Counted from the first letter of the stretch, positions 41,603 through 51,133 are shown. The stretch: DNA of 64,000 bases from JAGRGG01 sp965217265 (GCA_965217265.1 CBDCHP010000009.1:62001-126000), one strand, 5' to 3'. Notes: a model not told the origin generated them from the sequence alone. A program made the numbers and translations.

Positions 41603-42268
41603 CTACATATCCTGCGGCCGGTCGGCCCCGACGAAGACAGTCTCGCCGATGACGGCGGCGGCGTGGCGCTCGAACATCGCCTTGGCAAGCTTGAGCGCCG
41701 CACCGTCGACGCGGGTCGAGCCGAAGGCGTAGACGACGAGGAGAACCCGGCGCGTTACCTCGGTGACGGCGGTCCTGCGGCCGTCCGACACCGGCCCGCC
41801 GAAGGGCCCCTCGGCGTCGAACAGGATCGGCAGCCCTTCGAGGTTGAGGTCGCCCTTGGCGAGGCTGGCGTAGGTCTCGCCCGCCCCGCCGACGCTCAAG
41901 GTAAGCGGTGGCCGCAGGCGGTCGCGGTCGTAGACGCCGATCGAGAAGCCGGTGCGCAGCGCTGTGAGGTTGGCGGCGTCGACGACGTTGTTGACGGCGG
42001 GCGGCGGCTTACCGGCCCTGAGCCGGCGGATCAGCGCCTCGGTCGCGGGACGGTAGCGCGACGGGTCCTTGCCCAGATCCTTGAAGGCGGTCCTGGCCTC
42101 GACCACGGGCGCCGGCAGGGGCGCCGCCGCCAGCCGCGCGGCCTCGGCCGCGAGTGCTGCTACGAGCGCCGCCTCGGCCGGTGCCACCTTGACCTCGGCT
42201 TCGAGCAGCCCAAGGCCCGCCGCGACGCCGGCGGCGGCAAACGTGGGATCAATCGCGGCGTCGATCAT
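41603..42268 (-). CDS. B3/B4 (PheRS beta-type) tRNA-editing-domain protein
   Basis: 221 aa. YRPATEALIRRLRAGKPPPAVNNVVDAANLTAL and TGFSIGVYDRDRL match the B3/B4 domain that edits mischarged tRNA in phenylalanyl-tRNA synthetase beta; free-standing B3/4 proteins are thought to act on aminoacyl-tRNA in trans. The ATG overlaps the GNAT stop (42265-42268). Its position inside the glg operon is unexpected for a translation-quality factor. Confidence 0.82.
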   Translation of the reverse strand: MIDAAIDPTFAAAGVAAGLGLLEAEVKVAPAEAALVAALAAEAARLAAAPLPAPVVEARTAFKDLGKDPSRYRPATEALIRRLRAGKPPPAVNNVVDAANLTALRTGFSIGVYDRDRLRPPLTLSVGGAGETYASLAKGDLNLEGLPILFDAEGPFGGPVSDGRRTAVTEVTRRVLLVVYAFGSTRVDGAALKLAKAMFERHAAAVIGETVFVGADRPQDM

Positions 42269-42726
42269 GCCCGCGGCTCCAGCCGCTTGACGAAGTAGAC
42301 GCGCGCGTAGCCGTCCTCGACCCGGCGGCCCGTCTCTTCGTAGCCCAGGCGGGGGTAGAAGCCCAAGTTCTCGGTCATGGCGGCGTTGGTGTAGAGTTCG
42401 ATGCGCGCGAAGCCGCGCCGCAGCGCCTCGGCCTCGGCGTAGGCGAGGAGGGCGCGGCCGAAACCCAGCCCGTGGGCGTCGGGCCGCACGGCGACGCTCG
42501 CGACGTGCAAGGCGTCGGGGGGCCGGTCGTCGAGGACGATGAGCCCGCGGACGGTGCCGTCCTCGTCGAGGACGTGGACGCGACCGGCGGCGATCGAGGC
42601 GGCGTGGTCGGCGCGCATCGGCCCGGGCTCGCGGTCCATGCGGGGGAGGTAGACGGCGTAGGCCACGCGCGTCACGGCGTCGAGCGCCGCCGCGTCGGCC
42701 GCCACCGCCGGGCGGATCGCGCTCAA
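42265..42726 (-). CDS. GNAT family N-acetyltransferase
   Basis: 153 aa. LHVASVAVRPDAHGLGFGRALLAYAEAEALRRG contains motif A with the acetyl-CoA pyrophosphate loop (R/Q-x-x-G-x-G/A form HGLGFGRAL), followed by FARIELYTNAAMTENLGFYPRLGYEETGR. The only start just after glgC is TTG 42726, overlapping the glgC stop (TTGA); the frame stays open through glgC but is not conserved there. Substrate unknown. Confidence 0.85.
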   Translation of the reverse strand: MSAIRPAVAADAAALDAVTRVAYAVYLPRMDREPGPMRADHAASIAAGRVHVLDEDGTVRGLIVLDDRPPDALHVASVAVRPDAHGLGFGRALLAYAEAEALRRGFARIELYTNAAMTENLGFYPRLGYEETGRRVEDGYARVYFVKRLEPRA

Positions 42727-43982
42727 AGACCGAGCCTGTCCAGCATCGGCTGGGTGATGAGGCAGACCCCCTTGTCGGTGCGGCGAAAGCGGCGTTCGTC
42801 CTCGGCAGGATTCTCGCCGACGACGAGGCCGTCGGGGATCCTGACGCCGCGGTCGATCACCACCTTCTTCAGCCGCGCGTTCCGGTCGATATCGACGTAG
42901 GGCAGCGCCACGACGCCCTCCAGCGTGCTGTAGGAGTGGACATGAACGCCGGTGAACAGGAGCGAGCGCTTCAGGCTGCCGCCGGAAACGATGCAGCCGC
43001 CGGAGACGAGCGAGGAGACTGCCTGCCCGCGCCGGCCTGCCTCGTCGTGGACGAACTTGGCCGGCGGGGTGATCTCGGCGTAGGTCCAAATCGGCCAGTC
43101 GCGCTCGTAGAGGTCGAGGGCCGGGATCGTGTTGGTGAGGTCGATGTTGGCCTCCCAGTAGGCGTCGATCGTGCCGACGTCGCGCCAGTAGGCCTCTTTC
43201 TCGCCGGGGCTCTTGACGCAGCTCGCCTCGAAGCTGTGCGCGAGCGCGAAGCCCCCCTCGACGATGCGCGGGATGATGTCCTTGCCGAAATCGTGCGCCG
43301 AGTTCGGATCGTTGGCGTCCTCGCGCAGGCGATCGAAGAGGAACTTGGTCTTGAAGACGTAGATGCCCATCGAGGCGAGGGCCACGTCGGGGCGGCCGGG
43401 GATCGCGGGCGGGTCGGCGGGCTTCTCCAGGAACGAGACGACGCGGTTGTTCGCGTCGACGTGCATGACGCCGAACGCCACCGCCTCCATGCGCGGCACT
43501 TCGAGGCAGCCGACGGTGACGTCGGCGCCGCTCTCGGCGTGCTGGCGCAGCATGACCTCGTAGTCCATCTTGTAGACGTGGTCGCCGGCCAGGATGACGA
43601 TGTACTCGCAGTTGTAGTCGGCGAGGATGTCGATGTTCTGCGTCACGGCGTCGGCGGTGCCCAAGTACCACTGCGTCTCCGAGACGCGCTGCGAGGCCGG
43701 CAGAATGTCGAAGCTCTCGTTGCGTCCGGCGCCGAAGAAGTTCCAGCCGCGCTGCAGGTGGCGGATCAGGCTGTGCGCCTTGTACTGGGTCGCGACGCCG
43801 ATGTGGCGGATGCCGGAATTGACCGCGTTCGACAAGGCGAAGTCGATGATTCGGCTCTTGCCGCCGAAATAGACGGCGGGCTTGGCGCGCACGTCGGTCA
43901 ATTCCTTCAGCCGCGAGCCGCGGCCGCCGGCGAGCACGTAGGCGATCGTGTTCCTGACCAGCGCGTTCGAGCGGTCGCTCAT
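42723..43982 (-). CDS. glgC: Glucose-1-phosphate adenylyltransferase GlgC
   Basis: 419 aa, the usual length. AYVLAGGRGSRLKELTDVRAKPAVYFGGKSRIIDFALSN is the nucleotidyltransferase signature, GTADAVTQN and ILAGDHVYKMDY the catalytic aspartate region, and FLEKPADPPAIPG the glucose-1-phosphate site. A C-terminal left-handed beta-helix follows. It makes ADP-glucose, the rate-limiting step of glycogen synthesis, for the glgA product. ATG 43982 chosen by conservation. First gene of the minus-strand operon. Confidence 0.97.
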   Translation of the reverse strand: MSDRSNALVRNTIAYVLAGGRGSRLKELTDVRAKPAVYFGGKSRIIDFALSNAVNSGIRHIGVATQYKAHSLIRHLQRGWNFFGAGRNESFDILPASQRVSETQWYLGTADAVTQNIDILADYNCEYIVILAGDHVYKMDYEVMLRQHAESGADVTVGCLEVPRMEAVAFGVMHVDANNRVVSFLEKPADPPAIPGRPDVALASMGIYVFKTKFLFDRLREDANDPNSAHDFGKDIIPRIVEGGFALAHSFEASCVKSPGEKEAYWRDVGTIDAYWEANIDLTNTIPALDLYERDWPIWTYAEITPPAKFVHDEAGRRGQAVSSLVSGGCIVSGGSLKRSLLFTGVHVHSYSTLEGVVALPYVDIDRNARLKKVVIDRGVRIPDGLVVGENPAEDERRFRRTDKGVCLITQPMLDRLGL

Positions 43983-44175
43983 CCTTGAAATTCCTTCCTT
44001 GATCCCGCGCTGCGCCCAAGGCGCCCCCGCGTCCCCCCGTACCGTAAGCCCAAAGGCTAGCAGCCTAGCACGGGCGCTCCTACCGCGGATCAACGCTTCC
44101 TTAAGCTTTATCGCGCTACCATCCGCGCTCGCGTCGTGGCGCCCATCGCCGCCGAGATCAGCCAGAAGCGATAGA

Positions 44176-47100
44176 ATGACGGATTTCGCGATCGACAGGG
44201 CGCTCGCCGCCAAGCTCGGGCTCGGCCGTTGGCGGATCGAGGGGGATCGCGTCGTCGTCGAGGGACCCGTCGCCCTGGCGCTCGCCGGGACAAATCCGGC
44301 GGCGCTCGACCCTGCCTGGCTAGGAGAAGTGGACAAAGCCCGGCTCGGTGGCTTCCTTGCCGATCCTTGGGGGGTAGGCGACATCGGCGTCGACCTGCCG
44401 CTCGACGGCGTCGCGCGCCGCTTGCACCTCTATCTCGGGGCCGACAGTCCCGACGCAGGCGGCATCGCGCGGCTGGAGACGGCACCGCTGACGCGCCCGA
44501 CGGCGCTTCCCCGACCGGCCGAGGCGGCGTCGATCGAGCGCGACCTCGAAACGGCCTTGGCCGAAGGACAGTTCGAACTGCGCTACCAGCCGATCGTCGA
44601 CCTGCACCGGTTTTGTGCGGCCGGGATCGAGGTGCTGATGCGCTGGCACCACCCCGACCTCGGCTACGTTTCGCCCGATCGCTTCATCCCCGTCGCCGAG
44701 CGGCTGGGACTGTTGGACAGGATGACGGAGTGGCTCGTCGCCCGTGCCGGCGTCGAACTGCGGGACGTTCTGGCCGAGCGCGCCGGCTTGCGCCTCAACA
44801 TCAACCTCTCGGCCCGTCAAGTTCGACCGGGCTTAGTACAGAGTTTATGCCATCGCCTACGGGTGGCCGGCATCGGTGCGGGACGCACGACGATCGAGAT
44901 CACCGAGGTGGCGCTCCTCGAAGGGGCGGCCCCGACCCTCGAAGCCTTGCAGATCCTCAAGGAGGCCGGCTGCAAGATCGCGCTCGACGATTTCGGCACC
45001 GGGTTCTCCTCGCTCGGCTACCTCGACCAGTTCCCGATCGACGCGATCAAGATCGACAAGAGCTTCGTGCAGCGCAGCGACACGCGCGAGCAGGCGAAGA
45101 AGCTGATCGAGGCGATGCTATTCGTGGCGCAGGCCCTCGACCTCGAAGTCGTGACCGAAGGTGCGGAGACCGAGACGCACCTCGCCTTCCTCGCAGCGAA
45201 GGGCTGCCGCTACGTCCAGGGCTACCTGTTCGCCGAGCCGCTGACGCTACTTGAACTGGACGACTGGCTCAAATCGTTCCGCTTCCCCGAGGATGCGCTC
45301 GAAGCGGCTTTGTGGCCGACGGCCAAGGGCCTGCCGCGCATCTTGAGCGACAATCACGAGGCGGCGCTCAAGCTGTTCGTCAAGCATGTACCGGTCGCAG
45401 TCGCCATGTTCGACCAGGAGATGCGCTACCTCGCGGCCTCGGACTGCTGGCTGAGCGATTACGGCATCGAGGACGTCGTCGGGCGTTGCCATTACGACCT
45501 GCTCCCCGACACGCCGCAAGCGTGGCGCGACGTTCACCGGCGCGTCTTGAGCGGGGGCGACGTCGAGCGCCGCGAGCGCGAGGCCTACGTCGCGGGCAGC
45601 GGTAGACGGCACTGGCTGCGCTGGGAGGCGCGACCGTTCTGCACCAATTTCGCCGACGTCGCCGGCCTCATCGTCTTCAGCGAGTTCATCACCGAGCAGG
45701 TCGAGGCCGAGGCGAGGCGCGACGAGAGCGAGCGGCGTCTGAATGACTACCTCGCGACCGCGAGCGACTGGCTCTGGGAGACCGACGCGCAGGGCCGCTT
45801 CGTGCAGCACTCCCAGGACGAGGAGTTTCGCAAAGCTTTCAACACGCCCCTCATCGGCAAGTCGCCCTGGGAGGTTGCGGGCGTCGACGACCCGGCGAAC
45901 GACGGGGTTTGGCGCCCCTGCATCGAGGCCTTCGCCGCACGACTGCCGATCCGCGACTTCGTCTTCAGCCTCGTCAACCGCCGCCGCGGCCTCCACCACG
46001 TCGAGACGAACGCCAACCCCCACTTCGCCCCGGACGGCACCTTCCTAGGCTATCGCGGCGTCGCCCGCGACGTCACAGCCCGGATCGAGACCCGAAGCGC
46101 GCTCCGGCAGCACGCCGAGCACCTGCGCTTGGCGGGCGAGATCGGCCGCTTGGCGCACTGGGTCTACGAGGTCGACACCGACCGCTTGCGCTGGTCCGAG
46201 GAGGCGTGGCGCGTCTTGGGGGCTACGCCCGAGGACGGGCCACCCGACGGCGCCCCGGGGCTGGCGCTCGTCGTCGACGAGGACCGCGCCGATTACCGCG
46301 CCGCTTGGTTGCGAGCGTTGGCCGAGGGCCGCGACGTCCGCCATCAGTTTCGCGTTCGTCTCGCCGACGGGACGCTGCGCCACATCCTCGTCGAAGCCCG
46401 CGCCGTCAAGAACGGATCGAAAGGGTACTTCGGCATTATCCAGGATGTTACCGAGCAGGTCAGGGCGTTCGAGGCACTCGCCGCCAAGAATCGAGAGAAC
46501 GAACTCTACCGGCGCATGATCGACCAGTTGCCGGATTCGATCTACGCCAAGGACACCGAAGGCCGCTTCATCGTCGCCAATGCCGGCTTGGCCGCGCGCT
46601 TCGGTGTGAGGAGCGCCGATGACCTGATCGGGCGCACCGATCATGATTTTCTGCCCAAGGATCTGGCCGACCGCTACCGCGCCGACGAAGCCGCCTTCTT
46701 CGCCAAGGGCGAGACCGTCATCCTCGATCAGCCCTTGCTGCGCTCAGATGGCACGCAGGGGCGGAACTGCTCCTTGAAATCCCCGATCCGCGACGAGGAC
46801 GGCCGGATCGTCGCCTACGTCGGCCACGGCCGCGACGTCACCGAATTGTACGAGGCGCGCGAGGCGGCGCTGGCGCACGGGCGCGAGAACGAGATCTATC
46901 GGCAGATCATCGAGGCTCTGCCCGATCTCGTCTACGTCAAGGACGAGGCGGGACGCTTCTTGATCGCCAACGACGCGACCGCCCGGTTCATGGGCCAGGA
47001 GAACGCACGAAGCCTCATCGGCCGGACCGATTTCGACTTTTATCCGGCCGACAAGGCGCGGATCTGGCGCGAGAATGAGCGGCGAGGCTGGGAAAAGGGC

Positions 47101-48639
47101 AGCGCGCACCGGTTGCTCAGCCCGGCCTACGATCCCACGGGCGAATGGAGATGGATGGCCGCGCTCAAGCTCCCGATCGAGGACGGCGCCGGCCGAGCCA
47201 TCGGGCTGTTGGGCGTGGACCGCAACGTGAGCGAGCAGGTCGCCGCCGAGGAAGCCCTTAAGGCGAGCGAGGCGCGCTACCGCGACTTGGTCGAGGACTC
47301 GCTACAAGGTTTGGCGATCGTCCAGGGCCGCTCGGTCGCCTTCGCCAATCCCCGCTTCGTCGAGTTCTTCGGCCGCGACATCACCGAGCGGCCGCGCGCG
47401 GCGCTCGCCCCGCAGCCGCGCCCGACGCGCGAACGGCTGTTGCGCTGGGTGCTCGATGCCGAACATGGGCAGAACGTGGATGCCGCCGAGCGGCTGGAGG
47501 TGCGCCGCGGCGACGGAACGACGCTCTGGCTCGACGTGCGGACGCGCGACGTCGTCTGGGACAACGCGCCGGCCTTGCAGCTGACGGCGATCGACGTCAC
47601 CCGGCAGGTCGCCTACGAGCGCGCGATCGAGGCCGAGAAGCGCCGGCTACAGCGGCAAGCGGCCGAGATGGAACGCCTCGCCGCGGCGCTCAACCGCTCG
47701 AAGGCCGAGGCGGAGGAGGCGCACGCCGCCCTGCACGAGGCGGTGATGGCTCTCGTCGACGGCTTCGCCCTCTTCGACGCGCAAGAGCGTCTCATTGCCT
47801 GCAGCCCCGCCTTCGCTGCACCCTACGGGCTGACCCCAAGAGCCATGATCGGGATGCGTTTCGTGCAAACCTTCGATCGGCTGATCGAATGCGCCGAGGG
47901 CGATGAGCGCGCGGGGCTTCAGGCTAATTACGCCCGGCGCCTGGAGTGTTTTCGCTGTGCCGACGGCGTACCCTACGAGGTCTTCATGCAAGGCCTCTGG
48001 TACGAGATTCGCGACACGCGCACGCCGACGGGCATGACGATCATCCTGCGCAGCGACGTCACCGAACGCAGGCAGAGCGAGACCGAACTGCGGCGGCTGG
48101 CGACGGTCGACGACCTGACCGGCGCTTTCAACCGGCGGCACTTCCTTAGCGAAGGTGGAAACGCCTTGCGGCGCTGCGCGACGAAGGATGCCCCGGCCAC
48201 CTTGGTGATGTTCGACGTCGATCATTTCAAGCGCGTCAACGACACGTTCGGCCACGCGGCCGGCGATCGGGTTCTCGCCGCCATCGGCGACCTCGCGCGG
48301 GGGGCGGTCCGGCCGCACGACTTGGTGGCGAGGCTCGGCGGCGAGGAGTTCGCCTTGTTCATGCCCGAGGCGGGCGGGGCGAAAGCGGCGGTCGAGCGGC
48401 TGCGCGCGAAGATCGCCGGGCTCGCCTTCACCGGCCCGGACGGACGCTTCTCGGTCACCGCCAGCTTCGGCGTCGCCGAACGGCGGGAGGGCGACACGAT
48501 CGAGTCCCTGCTCGGTCGGGCCGACAAGGCGCTCTATCGCGCCAAAGCAGAGAGCCGTAACCGGACCTGCATCGCCCCTGAACCGATCTCGACGCGCACG
48601 GGCCTCGCCGACGCGGCGCTCAAGCTGAAGGTGTCCTGA
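44176..48639 (+). CDS. EAL-PAS-GGDEF cyclic-di-GMP signalling protein
   Basis: About 1487 aa. An EAL phosphodiesterase domain comes first (about residues 120-375), with EVL in place of EAL at 152-154 and the DDFGTGFSS catalytic block at about 271. About five to six PAS domains follow (roughly 395-1320, several with PAC-type ends such as YFGIIQDVTEQ), then a GGDEF domain (about 1325-1470) with GGEEF at 1388-1392 and an I-site R-P-H-D five residues upstream. Soluble; no TM segments. The domain order is the reverse of the common PAS-GGDEF-EAL layout. ATG 44176 is the first start inside the conserved protein. Confidence 0.9.
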   Translation: MTDFAIDRALAAKLGLGRWRIEGDRVVVEGPVALALAGTNPAALDPAWLGEVDKARLGGFLADPWGVGDIGVDLPLDGVARRLHLYLGADSPDAGGIARLETAPLTRPTALPRPAEAASIERDLETALAEGQFELRYQPIVDLHRFCAAGIEVLMRWHHPDLGYVSPDRFIPVAERLGLLDRMTEWLVARAGVELRDVLAERAGLRLNINLSARQVRPGLVQSLCHRLRVAGIGAGRTTIEITEVALLEGAAPTLEALQILKEAGCKIALDDFGTGFSSLGYLDQFPIDAIKIDKSFVQRSDTREQAKKLIEAMLFVAQALDLEVVTEGAETETHLAFLAAKGCRYVQGYLFAEPLTLLELDDWLKSFRFPEDALEAALWPTAKGLPRILSDNHEAALKLFVKHVPVAVAMFDQEMRYLAASDCWLSDYGIEDVVGRCHYDLLPDTPQAWRDVHRRVLSGGDVERREREAYVAGSGRRHWLRWEARPFCTNFADVAGLIVFSEFITEQVEAEARRDESERRLNDYLATASDWLWETDAQGRFVQHSQDEEFRKAFNTPLIGKSPWEVAGVDDPANDGVWRPCIEAFAARLPIRDFVFSLVNRRRGLHHVETNANPHFAPDGTFLGYRGVARDVTARIETRSALRQHAEHLRLAGEIGRLAHWVYEVDTDRLRWSEEAWRVLGATPEDGPPDGAPGLALVVDEDRADYRAAWLRALAEGRDVRHQFRVRLADGTLRHILVEARAVKNGSKGYFGIIQDVTEQVRAFEALAAKNRENELYRRMIDQLPDSIYAKDTEGRFIVANAGLAARFGVRSADDLIGRTDHDFLPKDLADRYRADEAAFFAKGETVILDQPLLRSDGTQGRNCSLKSPIRDEDGRIVAYVGHGRDVTELYEAREAALAHGRENEIYRQIIEALPDLVYVKDEAGRFLIANDATARFMGQENARSLIGRTDFDFYPADKARIWRENERRGWEKGSAHRLLSPAYDPTGEWRWMAALKLPIEDGAGRAIGLLGVDRNVSEQVAAEEALKASEARYRDLVEDSLQGLAIVQGRSVAFANPRFVEFFGRDITERPRAALAPQPRPTRERLLRWVLDAEHGQNVDAAERLEVRRGDGTTLWLDVRTRDVVWDNAPALQLTAIDVTRQVAYERAIEAEKRRLQRQAAEMERLAAALNRSKAEAEEAHAALHEAVMALVDGFALFDAQERLIACSPAFAAPYGLTPRAMIGMRFVQTFDRLIECAEGDERAGLQANYARRLECFRCADGVPYEVFMQGLWYEIRDTRTPTGMTIILRSDVTERRQSETELRRLATVDDLTGAFNRRHFLSEGGNALRRCATKDAPATLVMFDVDHFKRVNDTFGHAAGDRVLAAIGDLARGAVRPHDLVARLGGEEFALFMPEAGGAKAAVERLRAKIAGLAFTGPDGRFSVTASFGVAERREGDTIESLLGRADKALYRAKAESRNRTCIAPEPISTRTGLADAALKLKVS

Positions 48640-48664
48640 AAGGCAACGCCGCCACAAAGCCTGT

Positions 48665-49159
48665 TCAAGCCGGGGCGCTGCGGCGTCTACGCCCGGCCGG
48701 CGCTTTGCGGCGGGAGCGGCGCCAGTCGCGCGGGTGGATGAAAGGGCCGGCCCACAGGCCGCGTCCCGCCGCCCGCGCCAGCTCCTGCGCTCTGGCATAG
48801 GCCCCCTTGGAGTAGCGCGGCACGTCCAAGGCGTGGCCGCTCAGGACGAGGGCGTGGCCGAGATCGCGCCCGCCGATCGTGCAGCGCGCGACCGTTCGGC
48901 CGTAGCGGTCACGGTCTCTCGCACGGCAGACGAGCGGCCCCGTGACGAGCAGCGCCGCGAGCGCTTGCATTGCCCGCCGGCCGCAGGCGACGGGACGCGC
49001 CGGCGCTTCACAGACCTGCGCTTGCTCCGGCGCGTCGATGCCCCAGAGCCGGACGCGCTCCCGACCCAGCCGCAGCGTATCCCCATCGACGACGCGGGGC
49101 GCCTCGACGGGGGCTGCCAGACACAAGACGGCCGCGACCGCAAGAGCGGCGCGACACAA
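48665..49159 (-). CDS. Secreted staphylococcal-nuclease-like protein
   Basis: 164 aa with a signal peptide (residues 1-20, CLAAPVEA). RVVDGDTLRLGRERVRLWGIDAPE is the SNase catalytic motif and DRYGRTVARC the second; R-x-R-L-W-G-I-D-A-P-E is the family hallmark. The C-terminal tail is very basic (RRSRRKAPAGRRRRS). TTG start after an AGGGAAG ribosome site. A calcium-dependent or SNase-like nuclease acting outside the cytoplasm is expected. Confidence 0.88.
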   Translation of the reverse strand: MCRAALAVAAVLCLAAPVEAPRVVDGDTLRLGRERVRLWGIDAPEQAQVCEAPARPVACGRRAMQALAALLVTGPLVCRARDRDRYGRTVARCTIGGRDLGHALVLSGHALDVPRYSKGAYARAQELARAAGRGLWAGPFIHPRDWRRSRRKAPAGRRRRSAPA

Positions 49160-49329
49160 GGCGTTCTTCCCTTAACGAACTTTGTTAACCCAATACAAGG
49201 CAGGTTGATGGCGGTCCGTGAAGCCCCGAACCGCCATGGCATGCGCTTTAGTATGTCTTTAAGGTCGAACCAGCGGCGAGCAGTGGCCTCGGCTACGGGC
49301 TTCGTTATAGGAACGGCAAGACAAATGGG

Positions 49330-49467
49330 TCATTCGTCACGCGGGGCACCACCGCGCTCTTTGCGCTTGTGGCGCCGAAACGCCGCGACCGCCGCGGCGA
49401 CGCCCAGAACGATGGTGCCGATCAGGATGACGATAGGATAGGGAGAAACGCCGGATTCTTCGCCCAT
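49330..49467 (-). CDS. Small single-pass membrane protein (45 aa)
   Basis: MGEESGVSPYPIVILIGTIVLGVAAAVAAFRRHKRKERGG...: one transmembrane helix (about residues 11-31) followed by a strongly basic tail. ATG 49467 has a GAGG ribosome site. A general-stress promoter candidate (GGAAC-N16-GGTT) at 49504-49528 on the minus strand points at this gene, fitting a small stress-induced membrane protein. Family not recognised. The 170 bp between it and the nuclease gene hold nothing evident. Confidence 0.7.
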   Translation of the reverse strand: MGEESGVSPYPIVILIGTIVLGVAAAVAAFRRHKRKERGGAPRDE

Positions 49468-49503
49468 GCAAAACCTCGTTCGCGCGTGTGATTGGTGACG
49501 ATT

Positions 49504-49528
49504 AACCCCTACTACCGAATACCGTTCC
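49504..49528 (-). promoter_or_regulatory. Candidate EcfG (general stress) promoter for the 45-aa protein
   Basis: On the minus strand GGAAC (49528-49524), a 16-base spacer, then GGTT (49507-49504). This is the same bipartite pattern found before ecfG and nepR in this window. Transcription would start near 49496, about 29 bp before the ATG. Confidence 0.6.
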
Positions 49529-49556
49529 AAGGCCGACGCCTGTGCCTCGGCCACCG

Positions 49557-49895
49557 TCAATCGACGGTGACGGCGGCGAGCGCTTGTTGTAGCGCCGCTT
49601 TCGTGTAGGGCTTGGTCAAGCAGGGTACGTGCCGCAGCGTTTCGGGCAGGTCCACGTAGCCGCTGGCGATCACGAACGGCGGTCCTTGCGCCGCCAGCCG
49701 CTCGGCGAGGGCAAAATCCGGTCCCCTGCCGAGGTCGAGGTCCAAGACGACGAGGTCGGGCGGGGACGGCCGCAGGCGCGCCGTCGCCTCGACTGCGGTT
49801 GCCAAGATCGCGACGACCGTGTGGCCGAGTTCGACGAGCATCTGCTCAACGTCGAGGGCGATGAGCGCGTCGTCCTCGACGACGAGAACTTGCAT
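49557..49895 (-). CDS. Single-domain response regulator
   Basis: 112 aa receiver domain only: MQVLVVEDDALIALDVEQML (acidic pocket E-D-D), phosphorylation aspartate in LVVLDLDLGRGPD, threonine/serine position in FVIASGY and the lysine in LTKPY. The same E-D-D-A-L/E-P-I-I-A-L-D form is found in the PhyR receiver, and such single-domain FAT-GUY-like or CpdR-like regulators often tune the general stress kinase. ATG 49895 by conservation. Close to the permease gene upstream (35 bp). Confidence 0.9.
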   Translation of the reverse strand: MQVLVVEDDALIALDVEQMLVELGHTVVAILATAVEATARLRPSPPDLVVLDLDLGRGPDFALAERLAAQGPPFVIASGYVDLPETLRHVPCLTKPYTKAALQQALAAVTVD

Positions 49896-49930
49896 GGCGG
49901 TGTTTGCCTCTATGGTCCTGCGAACGATTG

Positions 49931-51133
49931 TCAGCCGAGCTGCTTGAGCGGTCGCGGTCGCGGCGACTGGGATCTCAGGTTTGGGCGGTTTGGCGATCGA
50001 GCCGGCCGCGGCAGTCCCAAGCGTTTCGCCGATTTGGCGAGCCAAGCCGTCGGCACGGTCTCGCGCCGCTCGCCGATCACCCGGCCGAGCGCCTCCAAAC
50101 CGGGCACATGGTCGCAGACGATCTTCGCCACTGCCAGCAACGGCACGGCGATCAGCATGCCGGGCACCCCCCAAAGCCAGCCCCACAAGATGAGCGAGAG
50201 CACGACCATGACCGTGTTGAGCGAGAGCCGCATGGCAATCAGGGTCGGCGTGACGAAGGTGCCCTCGATCACGTTGAGCCCGAACAAGGCTAACGGCGGC
50301 AAGAAAGCCTGCCCGATCTGCGGAAAACTGATGGCACCGACCAAGAAGACGATCGCCATCGTCGCCGCCGGCCCGAGATAGGGGATGAAGTTGAGCAGTC
50401 CCATCATCGCGCCGAACAAGACCGGGTTGGGTAATCCCAGCAGCCACAAGACGAGGGTCGATACGAAGCCCAGACAAATGTTGATGCAGGTGATGGTGAA
50501 AAGATAGAGCGACAGTTCGCGCTTGAGCGCGGCGCTGATCGTGAGCGCCCGGCGGGCCGCCGACCGGTTCGGCAAGAGCCCGGCGAGGTTGCGGCCGATA
50601 CGGCCGCCGGTGACGAGCAAGAACGTGGTCAATACGACGATGATCGCGATGCTGGCGAGAAACTGGCTCGTGCCCTCGAAGAGGGTGAGTTTCAGCGCGT
50701 TGTCTTCGAGCGTGACGCGCTGCACCTGCGTCTCGCCCTCGCTCGCCATCGCGCCCACCCGTGCCGAGGCGCGCTCGACCTGCTGCAAGGGTTCGATGAC
50801 GACGCTCAGCTTGCGCTGCACGGCGGCCACGCTCTCGGGCGCGCGCGCGAGCCAAGCCCCGGCGGGATCGATCAAGAGCCAGCCGAGACCGCCGAGCGTG
50901 CCGAACAGGAGGCCGACCAGGAGGCCGGTCGCGACGGGTCGCGGCAGGCCGAAACGGTGCAACCGCGCGACGAGCGGCGAGAGGACGAGGTAGAAGAGAA
51001 GGGCTAGCAAGATCGGCACGACGAGGCTCGCCGCGGCCCAGAGCGTGTAGAGAAGCGCCAGCACCAACGAGGCGCTGACCAGGACGTTGAGCGTCCTGAG
51101 GCCGCTCACGCTTTGATCATTGCTGCTGTGCAT
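49931..51133 (-). CDS. AI-2E family (PerM/TqsA-like) transporter
   Basis: 400 aa polytopic membrane protein. Helices lie at about 11-56 (LNVLVSASLVLALLYTLWAAASLVVPILLALLFYLVLSPL), 65-85, 155-175, 215-255, 260-330. GLLNFIPYLGPAATMAIVFLVGAI is the AI-2E family signature (x-P-x-x-G-P). Members export small molecules or ions. ATG 51133 begins the conserved part; the upstream open frame crosses the stress-promoter region and is ignored. Confidence 0.87.
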   Translation of the reverse strand: MHSSNDQSVSGLRTLNVLVSASLVLALLYTLWAAASLVVPILLALLFYLVLSPLVARLHRFGLPRPVATGLLVGLLFGTLGGLGWLLIDPAGAWLARAPESVAAVQRKLSVVIEPLQQVERASARVGAMASEGETQVQRVTLEDNALKLTLFEGTSQFLASIAIIVVLTTFLLVTGGRIGRNLAGLLPNRSAARRALTISAALKRELSLYLFTITCINICLGFVSTLVLWLLGLPNPVLFGAMMGLLNFIPYLGPAATMAIVFLVGAISFPQIGQAFLPPLALFGLNVIEGTFVTPTLIAMRLSLNTVMVVLSLILWGWLWGVPGMLIAVPLLAVAKIVCDHVPGLEALGRVIGERRETVPTAWLAKSAKRLGLPRPARSPNRPNLRSQSPRPRPLKQLG

